Counted from the first letter of the stretch, positions 20,263 through 29,311 are shown. The stretch: DNA of 39,485 nt from Chara braunii (GCA_003427395.1 BFEA01000263.1:904902-944386), one strand, 5' to 3'. Notes: generated by a model not told the origin, from the sequence alone. Translations and numbers: made by a program.

Positions 20263-20610
20263 AGTTTGTTATGAAGTACAAAAAAAAATAAAGGTAATAA
20301 AGTAGGCAATGTGGTAAAAAAGAAGAAACTAGTTTTTCGAGCGTCTGTAGATCTCAATCCAAGAGTCAAACAAGAATGAATACCACATATAAGAGTAAAA
20401 ACTAGACTTCCTACTACTATAGTCAAACAATTGACTGTTGAATATTGAAAATGATATAGCAATTGTAAAGCAGGAAAACTCAATAAAATAACCATGATTT
20501 TGAGTAACCAGTGACTTAGTAATTGTGAAATTAAAATCTTTTGTAAATGAGTGGATGGTCCACTTAAACAAGCCTCTAGCGAGGCCTGTAAATGAATGGG
20601 AGAATTGACT
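20263..20610. other. AT-rich insert in LINE ORF2, origin unknown
   Basis: Alignment with the younger ORF2 breaks after LLTKVIASSS and resumes at about 20610. The ~340 bp between are much more AT-rich than the LINE. On the minus strand an open frame (20247-20495) encodes a hydrophobic peptide (TVNCLTIVVGSLVFTLICGI) that looks like a membrane segment, which could suggest an organelle origin, but I cannot name the gene. No clear target-site duplication or poly-A marks the edges. Confidence 0.45.
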
Positions 20611-22960
20611 TGCAGTCAAACCTTCCAATCCGAGCTACAATCACTATTAACCTCACAAACACAACTACAACCCAACGAGGACATACACACCAAATTCCCC
20701 CAAATCACAAAAAACATCAGCACAAAAACAACACAAATATCTAGAAGATTAGCCACACACAGAAAAGAAAAAGAGGAGACCGTAAGACGCGCGATAGAAA
20801 TAGCAGAATTGAACTTACAAAAACACCCTGAATCAGAATTCTACGCAGAATTGCTCACCAAATCTAAGGAAGAATTGGTCGAATGGACAAAACTAAAGCT
20901 CAAAGCCCTCCAATTAAGAGTCGGGGTTAAAGACTGGGAACTAAACGAAAAAATATCCGATTTTTTCTTCCAGAAGATCAAAGCCAATTCCAGAAACTCT
21001 AAAATAGAATATCTACAGGATGAGAACGGTAACCCAACCACAGAAACAACAAAACTAGTTAACATAGCAACTACTTTCTACAAAGACCTTTACACCTCCA
21101 AAACCCCTACAAGCACCAACAACTCGATAAACAGAGCAAGAGAGGAATTCTTAACCCACCTAGAACAATCGATCTCCTCAAAAACGGCCAAAACAATAGA
21201 AGAATTGCACAAAGCCCTCAACGACCTCAAACCCAACAAAGCCCCAGGAAGAGACGACCTCTCTAAGGAATTTTGGACCGCAGGTTCGCAGACGCTGGGT
21301 CCATTCCTCCTTAGTGTCCTCGATAAAGCATGGGAAGAAGAAACACTAGGCCCAGACTTGAGCACGGGGGTGGTGACACTCCTACACAAAAAGGGAAACA
21401 GAGAAGAAATAAAAAACTACAAACCCATTTTTCTACTAAACGTAACCTACAAGATCATAGCCAAACTCCTAGCCACCAAAATAAAACAAGATCATAGGAG
21501 GATGCTTTCATCTAGATCAGACAGGGTTCATTCCAGGAAGACCCATCTTGAACAACGTTATGTCTCTTTGTGAATCCACAAGAATAATCAACCAAAAACG
21601 GATTGCAGCGACCATCCTCTTCTTTGACTTCAAAAAAACGTATGACCAAGTAAACTGGGACTTTCTTCAGGCCTGCATGGAGAAAATGGGAGTAGGACCC
21701 GTCTTCTGAAAATGGATGAGCATACTTTACAATGACGCGCAACGGATAGTCCAAGTCAATGACTTCCTCTCGAACCCCTACCCAATGACAAGGTCAGTAA
21801 GACAAGGGGACACATTAGTAGCACCGATCTTCCTTTTCGTCATGGAGGCCATTGACGCTTTCCTAAGAAAGGATTGATCCATTGGGAGGATAAAAAGCAT
21901 CACATACAAACGTTGTCAGCCCACCACTTCCCTACCACTCTCCTTTTCGCAGATGATCTTACAATTTTGATCGGGGCATCAAACTCCTCCTTTCAAGCCC
22001 TGATAAGAGCAATGCAAGCATGCCAACCGACCTCTGAAATGAAAGTCAACTGGACCAAAACAATAGGACTGCCGAAACACCTCCTCCCAGAGAACTAACC
22101 CTGACGGGACTACAATGGTTAAATCCAGAATCACCGATGCGCTTCCTGGGCATCAACCTCAACCTCAAAGGATGTCACCAAGTATCGACAACGACACTCT
22201 TGTCTTCCATGGTTAATAGAATGCACATCTGGAAAGACACACACGTATTGGCGCTCAATAACTCGATCCTAGCAATGATGTGGTATTCTACCTCCATTTG
22301 TTCCCAGCTACTGATTTCCAAAGGTAGTTGAGGAAAAAAAACACAACATTCCTATGGGCAGGAAATCCGGATAAGCAACACTTTATCCACAAGGTGGCCT
22401 GGCAAATAGTCACCAGTCCAAAAAGCAAAGGGGGCTTAGCCGTATTAAACCCAACCCGTCAAATTCAGGCCTTACAAATCAAATGGATCATAAGATTAAC
22501 CTTTCAGGACAATCTACACTGCACCCCCCTAGCCTTAAACCGTATCAGAGAACTAGCACCATTTACTTATCCAACCAACATGTCAGGTCTCTTTTGGATT
22601 TTCAACAAACTCTGGCCACTTCCAAAAGGGAAACAAAGACAATCCGACCAAACATTCCATCGGAACACAAACGACACCCCTCATACCAAATCCCTTTGGG
22701 AGCAAATTTTACACACCTGGAGAATCATCTTCCCAGAAAAGAAAGCAGGCCCCAAGAGAAAAGACGAAGTCCTCAGACAACCCCATTTTGGCAATCTGCT
22801 GATCAAGAATGATAAAGGGGAAAGCCTCCCACTCTCGAAATCAGACTCGAAATGGGGGCACTGGCTATGGCAAATCAAACACAGTTGGGACCATCCCAAC
22901 AAAATCTGGAAAACAGAAAGTGATCTACGAGATAAACTAATGGGAGGAACTAGGGTGTAG

Positions 22961-23252
22961 CTGCAGGTATCTGGCGCCAGGTTCAGGGTGAAGAGGTTCT
23001 CCCCCCCCAACATCCTGCTCAGTCAATCCCCTGGACCCCAGGGTAATCAATGTTGGCAGGAATATTCCGCATCTCTGTTTTTTTTATATGGTTCGAATTC
23101 TGCCCATGTAAGGGATGCTGGACGCATTTTCCAGCAGGTGTCGCTCCCCACCAATAGATGGAGCTGCCCCACAGGTGTTAGCGGTGTCTGCTCTTATCAG
23201 CACCACTAACACTGACGGGGGCGTGTTAAAAAAAGAAAGAAAAAAAAAGGAA
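22961..23252 (+). mobile_element. SINE-like element (~290 bp) with box B and structured tail
   Basis: This segment interrupts ORF2 between LMGGTRV and LQTNLNNIIYYIP, which are adjacent in the younger copy. It has a pol III box-B-like GGTTCGAATTC at 23090-23100 in its 5' part and an A-rich 3' end. The 3' part holds CTGGA-loop-TTCCAG, the GCTCC/GGAGC hairpin with loop CCACCAATAGAT, and a 12-bp stem (GTGTTAGCGGTG with CACCACTAACAC, one mismatch), and ends GTGTTAAAAAAA. Box A is not clear. A clean target-site duplication was not found. It is the longer relative of the insertion at 17238. Confidence 0.78.
23090..23100 (+). promoter_or_regulatory. Candidate pol III internal box B
   Basis: GGTTCGAATTC matches the tRNA-type box B pattern (GGTTCGANTCC) closely. 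Box A is not convincing at the usual distance upstream (weak match near 23055). Confidence 0.45.
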
Positions 23253-24329
23253 GGAGTACATCACCTACAGACCAACTTAAACAATATCATATACTACATC
23301 CCTATACAATGGCGAGCCCTACTAGAATCTGATAAAAAATGGCAATGTGGAGGCAATCACCACTAACTCCCCATCAATGCAGGAAGTCCTTTCAATCAAG
23401 AACCCCATAACAAGAGATGGATATGCTGTGACATATACACCCTAGAAGAACCAGGAAACCCGGTAAGTTGTATTAACATAACGAGCAGAGCAGAAGGAGT
23501 ATTCAAAAACAACCACCTGAGAAGAATCAAAATCATAGAAGGAGACACCAAAAGAGTCTGTAAGCCCCAAATTAGCGTCTGTGACCTAAATGGACATGGA
23601 ACTCCTCTTCTGGTTCGACCCTCATCTCAAACTCATATAAGCTAACTGACTACACACCAAAGCTAGGTTATCGTCTCTTCACCAAACCCATATCAATATC
23701 CAATACAATACGCAATAGGTGGACAAAGGAGGAACCACAACTGGCCAACACCCACTTCAAACTTCCTTGGGCTACAATATTCTCCACAAGACCGGTCAAG
23801 CTGGCCAGCTTGAGATGGCTATTAGCCTTCGGAGTAGTTATAGTAAACCAATGGTTGGCCATCGGACACAATCAAGGAAATTGATTGGAACATGATTCTT
23901 GGTGCAAGGTCTGTAACCTCGATACCCCTGAATCCCTGAACCACTGTTTCATGGATTGCCCAAAGGCCAGATCCCTCTGGCAAGCTCTAGAATCATCATG
24001 GCGTAGAATCTCAGACTCTCCCCTTCTAGTCAACCCCACCTCACTATTCCTCGACCTCAAACAATCACCCCCGCTCAAAAGGTTTCAAAGCCTTCCTCTT
24101 CGCCCAAATCAAGAAAACCACCCTATGGGCCATATGGAAAAACAAATGCGATAACACCTTCGACGACCGACTCACCACCCAAGAAAACCCAATCATCATC
24201 ATCAAGCAACTAATAGACACCGAAATCCACGCCCTCTGGAATAAACAACTCAAAAACCTCCCAACTGACCCCGACAAAAAAATACTGATAATCCAGTTCT
24301 CAACCTCCAAACTAGGTAATGGGATGAAT

Positions 24330-24595
24330 GTATTCTCGGTGGGGGAGGTGTTGAGGCTTGGGGGGTGGCTGGGCTTGAGGCTTTACAATACGCAATAGGT
24401 CAGGCGAATTGGGTAATGTAAGGGAGTTGTGGGAAGGGAGGGGTGGAAGAGGGGGGGAAGTAGGAGATTGTGGTGGTATGCAGGGTCGACGTTTGGGGGT
24501 TGGGGGGAGGCGGGGGGGNGGGGGAGGGGGAATGGTGGGAGGAGCGAGGTCTTTACGGGTATGGTGGTGGATTAATGATGGGTGGTTGGTTTCAG
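24330..24595 (+). repeat. G-rich tract at the end of the older LINE ORF2
   Basis: Many G-runs of 3-8 occur on the plus strand, with one N at 24520. The younger copy has no matching G-rich sense sequence here, so it is probably an insertion or expansion. It contains the 17-mer TACAATACGCAATAGGT (24384-24400), copied from 23704-23720 in ORF2. It could form G-quadruplexes. Confidence 0.65.
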
Positions 24596-24599
24596 GTTG

Positions 24600-25361
24600 A
24601 TTGTGTACAGACCCCTCTCAAGCGATACCTAAAATTCAGACCAGCCCCAGCAACCATATCAAGATACGATACATATACGACCACCAAAGACAGGTCAAGA
24701 ACAAAGAAGTACCAAGCTAGGGTTTAGGGTTCTAGCTCCATGTATAGGTCCCATCTTACCGGTACGTCCATAGGAACTAGTTAAGAAAGTTCAGAACCTA
24801 CTAGAGATCTTATAGACTTAACAAGAGTCACATAGGGAACCTGAAGTATTAGTAGTGAGGAATCACAGATCCCCAATCAGAGTACTAGACAAGGAAACAT
24901 GAATAGAAAATAGGCCAACTTATAGAAAGAGACGAGGACTAAATCTCTAAATCAAAACAAGCTGCACACTAGGGTTTAGGGTTTTAGCAAGGACAGGAAT
25001 GGCCGAGCAGGCAGTTCTAACACTTGAAGCAATGTCGACAGCCAAACGGCTAAGAGGAAAAGCCAGCCAGACCAATACAAATAGGATGCAGTTAGCAAAC
25101 AGGCACAGAGGAGATCGGACAGGACCCAAATTAGGTCCAACAGGCTAACTTAGGCAGGGGTGAGGAGTGGTATATCCTTCCTTCAGGAAGTAATCAATGT
25201 CATCCTTCGGGCCTCCACACCATAAAGGGGAGGAGCGTGTGTGAGTGCTCAATGCAATTCATCCTGACTTGCCGGTGGAGTAGGAACCGGACTGATGCTC
25301 CCCACAATGGAAAAGGAGCCAGAACCCTCAGGTTCTGTTAAAAAAAAAAAAAAAAAAAAAA
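24600..25361 (+). other. 3' UTR, structured tail and poly-A of the older LINE
   Basis: This non-coding part matches the younger LINE 3' UTR: AGGGTTTAGGGTT, then GGCTAACTTAGGCAGGGGTG, then GAAGTAATCAATG, then GGGGAGGAGCGTGTGTGAGT. Telomere-like AGGGTTTAGGGTT words lie at about 24720 and 24972. The tail has three hairpins: CCGGT/ACCGG (25272-25290), GCTCC/GGAGC (25297-25319) and AGAACC/GGTTCT (25321-25336). TGTT and 22 A follow. Confidence 0.82.
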
Positions 25362-26145
25362 CTCTGGCAGCAGCAAAGCATCAACACTGGCATTAGAGCC
25401 TGTTCCTTAGTAAAGTGAGAGGGAGAGACATCAAAGTGAGAGGAAGACATTCACAGAGAGAGAGGCCTGAGGGTTGCGTAGGGTAGAGTGAGAGTGAGAG
25501 TCATACCTGTTTGATGTTCCTTGGTGGCCATCGCCGCCCCAGTGTGTGTACAGTGTACATACATGAGACTTTGTTTTACAAGACTTCGATTTTCCGAGTA
25601 ATTGCCGAACTGTTCTCATCTCATTTTTGTTTGCATCTTGTGCTTGGAGCGTGGTGTGATGAAGTGTGAATCAGATGTGGTGCGAGAAGCAGTGTGAATT
25701 CGCGGGATCATTGAGAACGCCTGCCCTCAGAACCACACGTGACAATTTCCCGTCATGCAGCTTGCCCCCCAAAACCTTAGCCTTGTTTGTGGGGTCGGGA
25801 AGGGAAGCTGACAAACAGGAGCTAATCATGGAAAGAAATTGACATGCACAAAAGAAAAATAGCATGCAGTTGTTCAACTGGTCATAGCCATGACAAGTCT
25901 GGTGAGAGCTCAGTTTGGCCGGCTGCACCACTGACTGATTGACTTGGGACAAGTGGGACCAGTTGGATGACTGCTTAGAAAGCATGAACCTGGCTTTAAG
26001 ATAAGCAAAAGTGCATGTTTTCTTGGGGGTGGAGCCCATTGGTGCTATGTCGGAGGTTAGAAAGCAATGAGCATGGAACTAGCCATAAAATGACCGGTTT
26101 GCGCTTTCTCAGAGCGCTACTATAGCACTGGCAGAGCCTGCTACT
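25362..26145. other. No recognisable gene; likely intron or intergenic
   Basis: Unassigned sequence with a small palindrome TGTACAGTGTACA at about 25548. It lies between the LINE tail and the minisatellite upstream of the TPR exon, so it may belong to an intron of that gene. Confidence 0.35.
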
Positions 26146-26348
26146 TAGCACAAAAATAGCACCAGTGCGTTCTACTCCTTAGCACAGAAATAGCACGAGT
26201 GCGTTCTGCTCCTTAGCACCAACGTAGCAGGTGTGTGTTCTGCTCCTTAGCACCAACATAGCGCCAGTGCGCTCTGCTCACTAGCACAAACATAGCACCA
26301 GTGGGGTCTTCTCCTTAGCAGAAAAGTGACACCAGTGGGGCCTGCCGG
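26146..26348 (+). repeat. 34-bp minisatellite, six units
   Basis: The units begin TAGCAC and contain ATAGCACCAGTGCGTTCTGC. They run in register at 26146, 26180, 26214, 26248, 26282 and 26316. Units differ by several bases each, and a partial unit precedes them near 26125. The array sits just upstream of the TPR exon, probably within its intron. Confidence 0.9.
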
Positions 26349-26461
26349 TTAGATGTTTTTTTGTTTTCCTTCTTTTTTTTTGCCTTGAAGAGTTTATGGG
26401 GGGATGTTGTCAGTCAGTAATTGCAAGGCTTCTTCAACTGGATGATGGCTGGAGCATGCAG

Positions 26462-26621
26462 GGGCTTCTCTTATCGGAAGCTAGGCAAATTTGAAGAAGC
26501 GATTTCGGACTACACCATGGCCATCAAACTAAATCCTCAGCATTGCCGAGCCTATTATAATCGTGCGTTCTCTTATGACCGCATGAAGAACTATGAGGCT
26601 GCCATTGCAGACTACACGGAG
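26462..26621 (+). CDS. Internal exon of a tetratricopeptide-repeat protein
   Basis: This is the clearest host coding sequence in the window. It encodes about one and a half TPR units: RGFSYRKLGKFEEAISDYTM, AIKLNP, then RAYYNRAFSYDRMKNYEAAI. The G/A/Y/F pattern and the LNP turn are typical TPR helix-turn-helix residues, which usually mediate protein-protein contacts. The exon ends ACGGAG followed by GTAAGC, a good 5' splice site. The start is either after ATGCAG (26462) or after TTGCAAG (26428); the first fits the TPR register better. Other exons are not in the window or not recognisable. It looks like part of a multi-TPR protein (for example a TTC family), but the specific protein cannot be named. 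A conserved reading frame suggests the gene is alive. Confidence 0.8.
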
Positions 26622-26731
26622 GTAAGCATGCATGAATGATATTAGACTATCATTAGTCTATTAGATAATGTGGTAAATTGATAAATCATAAATAAATATG
26701 AATTATGTAATAAATTAATAGTAAATTAAAA
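26622..26731. other. Start of AT-rich intron
   Basis: After the GTAAGC donor the sequence is AT-rich (TAAATTAATAG types). TCTATTAGATAATG near 26658 recurs as TCTATTAGATAAATAATG near 27130 on the other side of the inverted-repeat element. Confidence 0.5.
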
Positions 26732-26996
26732 GGCTACCAGAGTGGCCCGGGTCCACTTGCCCGACCGGGCCAAAAAGATATTAAAAAATAAAAAAATAAA
26801 AATTATTTTTTAATTTAAAATTTTATTTTAAATTTGGTAAAGAATTTCGATGTGACCCTGAGGCAAACGTTGTTCAGCTTATTTTTCTGCATAACATAGT
26901 TTTTTTTTTTTTTTTTTTGGCTTGGACCTTCCCTGGTCCTTGCACGGCCGGGCCTCCCGGGAAAATAGGGTGACCCGGGCGGCCCGGCTGGTAGCC
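26732..26996. mobile_element. Inverted-repeat (MITE-like) element, 265 bp
   Basis: The left end reads GGCTACCAG, then GGCCCGGGTCCAC. The right end is its inverted counterpart: GTGACCCGGGCGGCCCGG, then CTGGTAGCC. The outermost 9 bp are perfect, and the match extends with gaps over about 30 bp. The AT-rich flanks also show partial inverted similarity. There is no coding capacity, and a T-run lies inside. A target-site duplication cannot be fixed in the AT-rich flanks. Confidence 0.65.
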
Positions 26997-27073
26997 TAGA
27001 ATTTAATAATAAATTAATAATAAATTAATAATGACAAATAATATTAAGTTACTTCAAGTATTATGAATAATAA

Positions 27074-27266
27074 TCAATTAACACTTTGTAACCAGTCACT
27101 CAGCAAGGGCATGCCCAGCTGGCTATTGGTCTATTAGATAAATAATGGGGTCAATTGATAAATCAAAATAAATATAATAAGGCATATTATCATAACAAAT
27201 ATTATGCTTAATAAACAATTAACATTTGTTACCAGAGTCGCTCCGCAAGGTATGCTCGGCTGGGTA
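27074..27266 (+). repeat. Diverged direct duplication, period about 143 bp
   Basis: CAATTAACACTTTGTAACCAG and nearby GCAAGGGCATGCCCAGCTGG (27074-27125) recur as CAATTAACATTTGTTACCAG and GCAAGGTATGCTCGGCTGG (27217-27266). It lies in AT-rich intron-like DNA. Confidence 0.6.
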
Positions 27267-27945
27267 GCTGGACCTGTGCAGGCTGGAGCCGCCTGTCTCG
27301 GGAGACCGGCGAGGTTAGAAATGGGCAAGAGCCATCGCAGGACATTTGATTGAAAATAAATAGTAAAACCTTTTTTGACTTTGGGATGGATCTTTGAGCT
27401 CGCCCTCAGCAGCCAGAATCCAACCTTATATTTGAATTTGGTGATGCATCAAATTTGGAAGGGGGTGCAGGGTGGGGGGGGTAGGGATGAGGTTTTCATG
27501 GGTTCAAACTCCAAAGGAGGGTGCTTTGATTTCATTTTTAATATTTAATATTTATACAATTTTATATTTTATGAACATTTGGTTTTCGTATTGCAATTTG
27601 CAATCGGAGATTTGAATCATTTTTCCATATTTTCTTTCCAGAGTTTTGTATTTTCGGAATTTTTTCCATATTTCCTTTTCGTGTAATGATTCCAAGCTTG
27701 ACTCATGAACCAACATCGCAAATCTTAGTTCAAGTTGCACACACACAGAACCAAGCACAAGGAGATATGGAAACCAAAACCAAGAGAGATTGAGACTCAA
27801 GCTATCTTGCAAACATCTTCTCTTGAGCCCACTTCTCCAAAGGCCACTATTGTCTCGTTGCGCCTTCCCAACAGGTTTGTGTGGTTGGGCGGCTATGGGC
27901 GCCGGCCACCAACAAGAAGACAGGAGTTCTCTAACCTCAGGCCTC

Positions 27946-27948
<3 letters not shown>
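27267..27948. other. No recognisable gene
   Basis: AT-rich DNA with a G-run near 27470-27490. Short frames only. Possibly a continuation of the intron that follows the TPR exon. Confidence 0.4.

Positions 27949-28035
<87 letters not shown>
27949..28035. repeat. (CT)n microsatellite
   Basis: This is an unbroken CT run of about 87 bp. The sequence just after it (AGCTATGGCACCCAGC) resembles what follows the CT tract near 39270 (AGCTATGGCGCCCAGC), so the two tracts may belong to one dispersed repeat. Confidence 0.95.
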
Positions 28036-28041
<6 letters not shown>

Positions 28042-28359
28042 CTTCTCACTCCTACTACTTACTATACAGCTATGGCACCCAGCACCTGTAGATGACAGCT
28101 GCTCTCAGCATCACTTAGTCTGTCTCACTTGTTACTTGGTCGTGCTTCAGGGTAGCAGCGCTTCCTGAGCAAGCAGGAATGGAATTGATCGTTGACCCAG
28201 TGGACACGGTAACCTGCTGGCCTGGGTTTGCCGGCGTTTGATGGAATGTTTCCTGTCCTTCCCAGGACCATGGGCTGCTGACTTACCTGAGACTTGCCTG
28301 AACTGGACAGGACTGGACTCTTTAACCTACCCAGGCCTAACTACTCTAGGCTAAATAGA

Positions 28360-28367
28360 CTGGCTAG
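28360..28367. repeat. 8-bp target-site duplication, left copy (hAT-like element)
   Basis: CTGGCTAG is repeated exactly at 29037-29044. Confidence 0.8.
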
Positions 28368-29036
28368 CAGTGTTGCACACCCCGACCGTCAGCGACCCTT
28401 GACCGGTCGGCTGCCAACCCGCCGACCGGTTAGCTGGTCGGCACCTACTGGTCGGGGGTCGCCGGCACCCCGCAAAAAAAAACAAAAAAAAACAAAAAAA
28501 CAAACAAACAAACATTGTTTCTTTTTTTTTTTTTTTTTTTTGGGTCCAGATTCCAGAACCCCTGATAACCCCNNNNNNNNNNNNNNNNNNNNNNNNNNNN
28601 NNNNNNNNNNNNNNNNNNNNNNNNNNNNNNNNNNNNNNNNNNNNNNNNNNNNNNNNNNNNNNNNNNNNNNNNNNNNNNNNNNNNNNNNNNNNNNNNNNNN
28701 NNNNNNNNNNNNNNNNNNNNNNNNNNNNNNNNNNNNNNNNNNNNNNNNNNNNNNNNNNNNNNNNNNNNNNNNNNNNNNNNNNNNNNNNNNNNNNNNNNNN
28801 NNNNNNNNNNNNNNNCCCCCTATACACCCCTCCCCCAACCCCCCCATCCCCAAAAAATTCTCAGCGGATCTGGGCTATACTCAGCAAGTGCAGTTCAGCT
28901 TCCAACTCAGATCTGAAAAAAAATTAGTGGATGGTTGTTTTCTGACTGGTCGGCAGACCGGCGACCGGTCGGCCCTACTGGTTGGATGCAATACAGTCGG
29001 CGGTCGGGGTCGGCGGTCGGCAGGGATGCAACCATG
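28368..29036. mobile_element. Non-autonomous hAT-like DNA transposon with internal gap
   Basis: The left end is CAGTGTTGCACACCCCGACC. The right end, read inward on the other strand, is CATGGTTGCATCCCTGCCGACC. These form an imperfect terminal inverted repeat. The 8-bp target duplication CTGGCTAG and the CA(G)TG..TTGCA start fit the hAT superfamily. The subterminal regions on both sides are packed with GACCGGTCGG-type words, as hAT transposases often use subterminal repeats. No transposase frame is visible, but 243 bases are undetermined. A-rich and T-rich runs flank the gap. Confidence 0.78.
28573..28815. other. Assembly gap (243 N)
   Basis: All bases are N, flanked by CCCC on both sides. Frames running through it are not meaningful. 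Confidence 0.99.
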
Positions 29037-29044
29037 CTGGCTAG
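29037..29044. repeat. 8-bp target-site duplication, right copy (hAT-like element)
   Basis: CTGGCTAG, identical to 28360-28367. Confidence 0.8.
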
Positions 29045-29160
29045 GACATTGCCTGGACCTGGCTATAGCCGAGTCACCTGATAGGGCTCGTGGGGTGTTT
29101 GAGTCCACAAGGCTCACCCAACTGATAACCTGCAAACACACGTTGCATACTGCAAGTTGC

Positions 29161-29241
29161 ACACAGACAACCTCCTGATGAGTCCGTGAAAGTCCGGCGA
29201 AACAGTCTTGCACAGTCATCCTTTTTTTTGTGGAGTTGTGT
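29161..29241 (+). ncRNA. Hammerhead-ribozyme-like core, probably degenerate
   Basis: CTGATGA at 29175-29181 is followed by GTCCGTGAAAGTCCGGC and then GAAAC at 29199-29203. That is the conserved hammerhead core (CUGANGA, stem II, GAAA) at normal spacing. Stem II can pair as G-C plus CCG/CGG with one bulged T. A type I fold is possible: ACAACCTC before the core pairs with GAGTTGT (29233-29239) with one bulged C, and GAAACA pairs weakly with TGT before it. However, the base at the cleavage position would then be G, which blocks cleavage in known hammerheads. The result is either a dead ribozyme or chance. Confidence 0.4.
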
Positions 29242-29272
29242 ATAGCGAACATGACAACACACAGACACAAGC

Positions 29273-29289
29273 ATTCCTTGTATTGATAT
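29273..29289. repeat. 17-bp target-site duplication, 3' side of the young LINE
   Basis: ATTCCTTGTATTGATAT is identical to 37592-37608 and lies directly after the element's A-rich tail. Confidence 0.93.
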
Positions 29290-29311
29290 TTTTTTTAATA
29301 TTTTTTTTTAA

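Larger units (their letters stand above)
19416..24310 (+). pseudogene. LINE ORF2: endonuclease, reverse transcriptase, zinc-binding domain (older copy)
   Basis: The endonuclease part (19416-20250) begins VSWNINGMTSIL and has LQETHL, followed by decayed catalytic motifs. The reverse transcriptase part (20600-22000) includes LSKEFW, GVVTLLHKKGNREEIKNYKP, RSVRQGDTLVAPIFLF and FADDLTILI. Downstream (22328-24150) are TFLWAG, GGLAVLNP and a CKVC...HCFMDC zinc-binding motif near 23905-23970. Such a protein nicks target DNA and copies its own RNA there. Stops and shifts are many (for example after 21573 and at 22096), and insertions at about 20263-20610 and 22961-23252 break it further. Confidence 0.85.
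13821..25361 (+). mobile_element. Old LINE retrotransposon, decayed and broken by nested insertions
   Basis: This plus-strand L1-type element carries, in order, ORF1 (13821-18593 with interruptions), two small in-frame coding blocks (18642-19250), ORF2 with endonuclease, reverse transcriptase and zinc-binding domains (about 19416-24310), a 3' UTR with telomere-like motifs, a structured tail (25272-25339) and poly-A (25340-25361). Every block aligns in order with the younger copy at 29290-37591. Removing the four insertions (14199-16976, 17238-17369, about 20263-20610 and about 22961-23252) leaves close to 8 kb, the length of the younger copy. The 5' edge is uncertain, and I found no target-site duplication at the ends. 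Many stops and shifts show it is dead. Confidence 0.85.

Noticed and set aside
27500-27525. Possible tRNA or box B (GGTTCAAACTCC)
   Set aside because: No cloverleaf can be folded around it and no box A is present.
27735-28095. Frames with long Ser-Leu or Arg-Glu repeats
   Set aside because: They are translations of the (CT)n microsatellite and disappear outside it.
28294-29178. 294-residue frame across the gap
   Set aside because: Most of its middle is N, and the ends lie in hAT-like terminal repeats.
29110-29203. Type III hammerhead fold using ACTGATA upstream of the core
   Set aside because: Stem I does not pair, and stem III needs a bulge next to the cleavage site.
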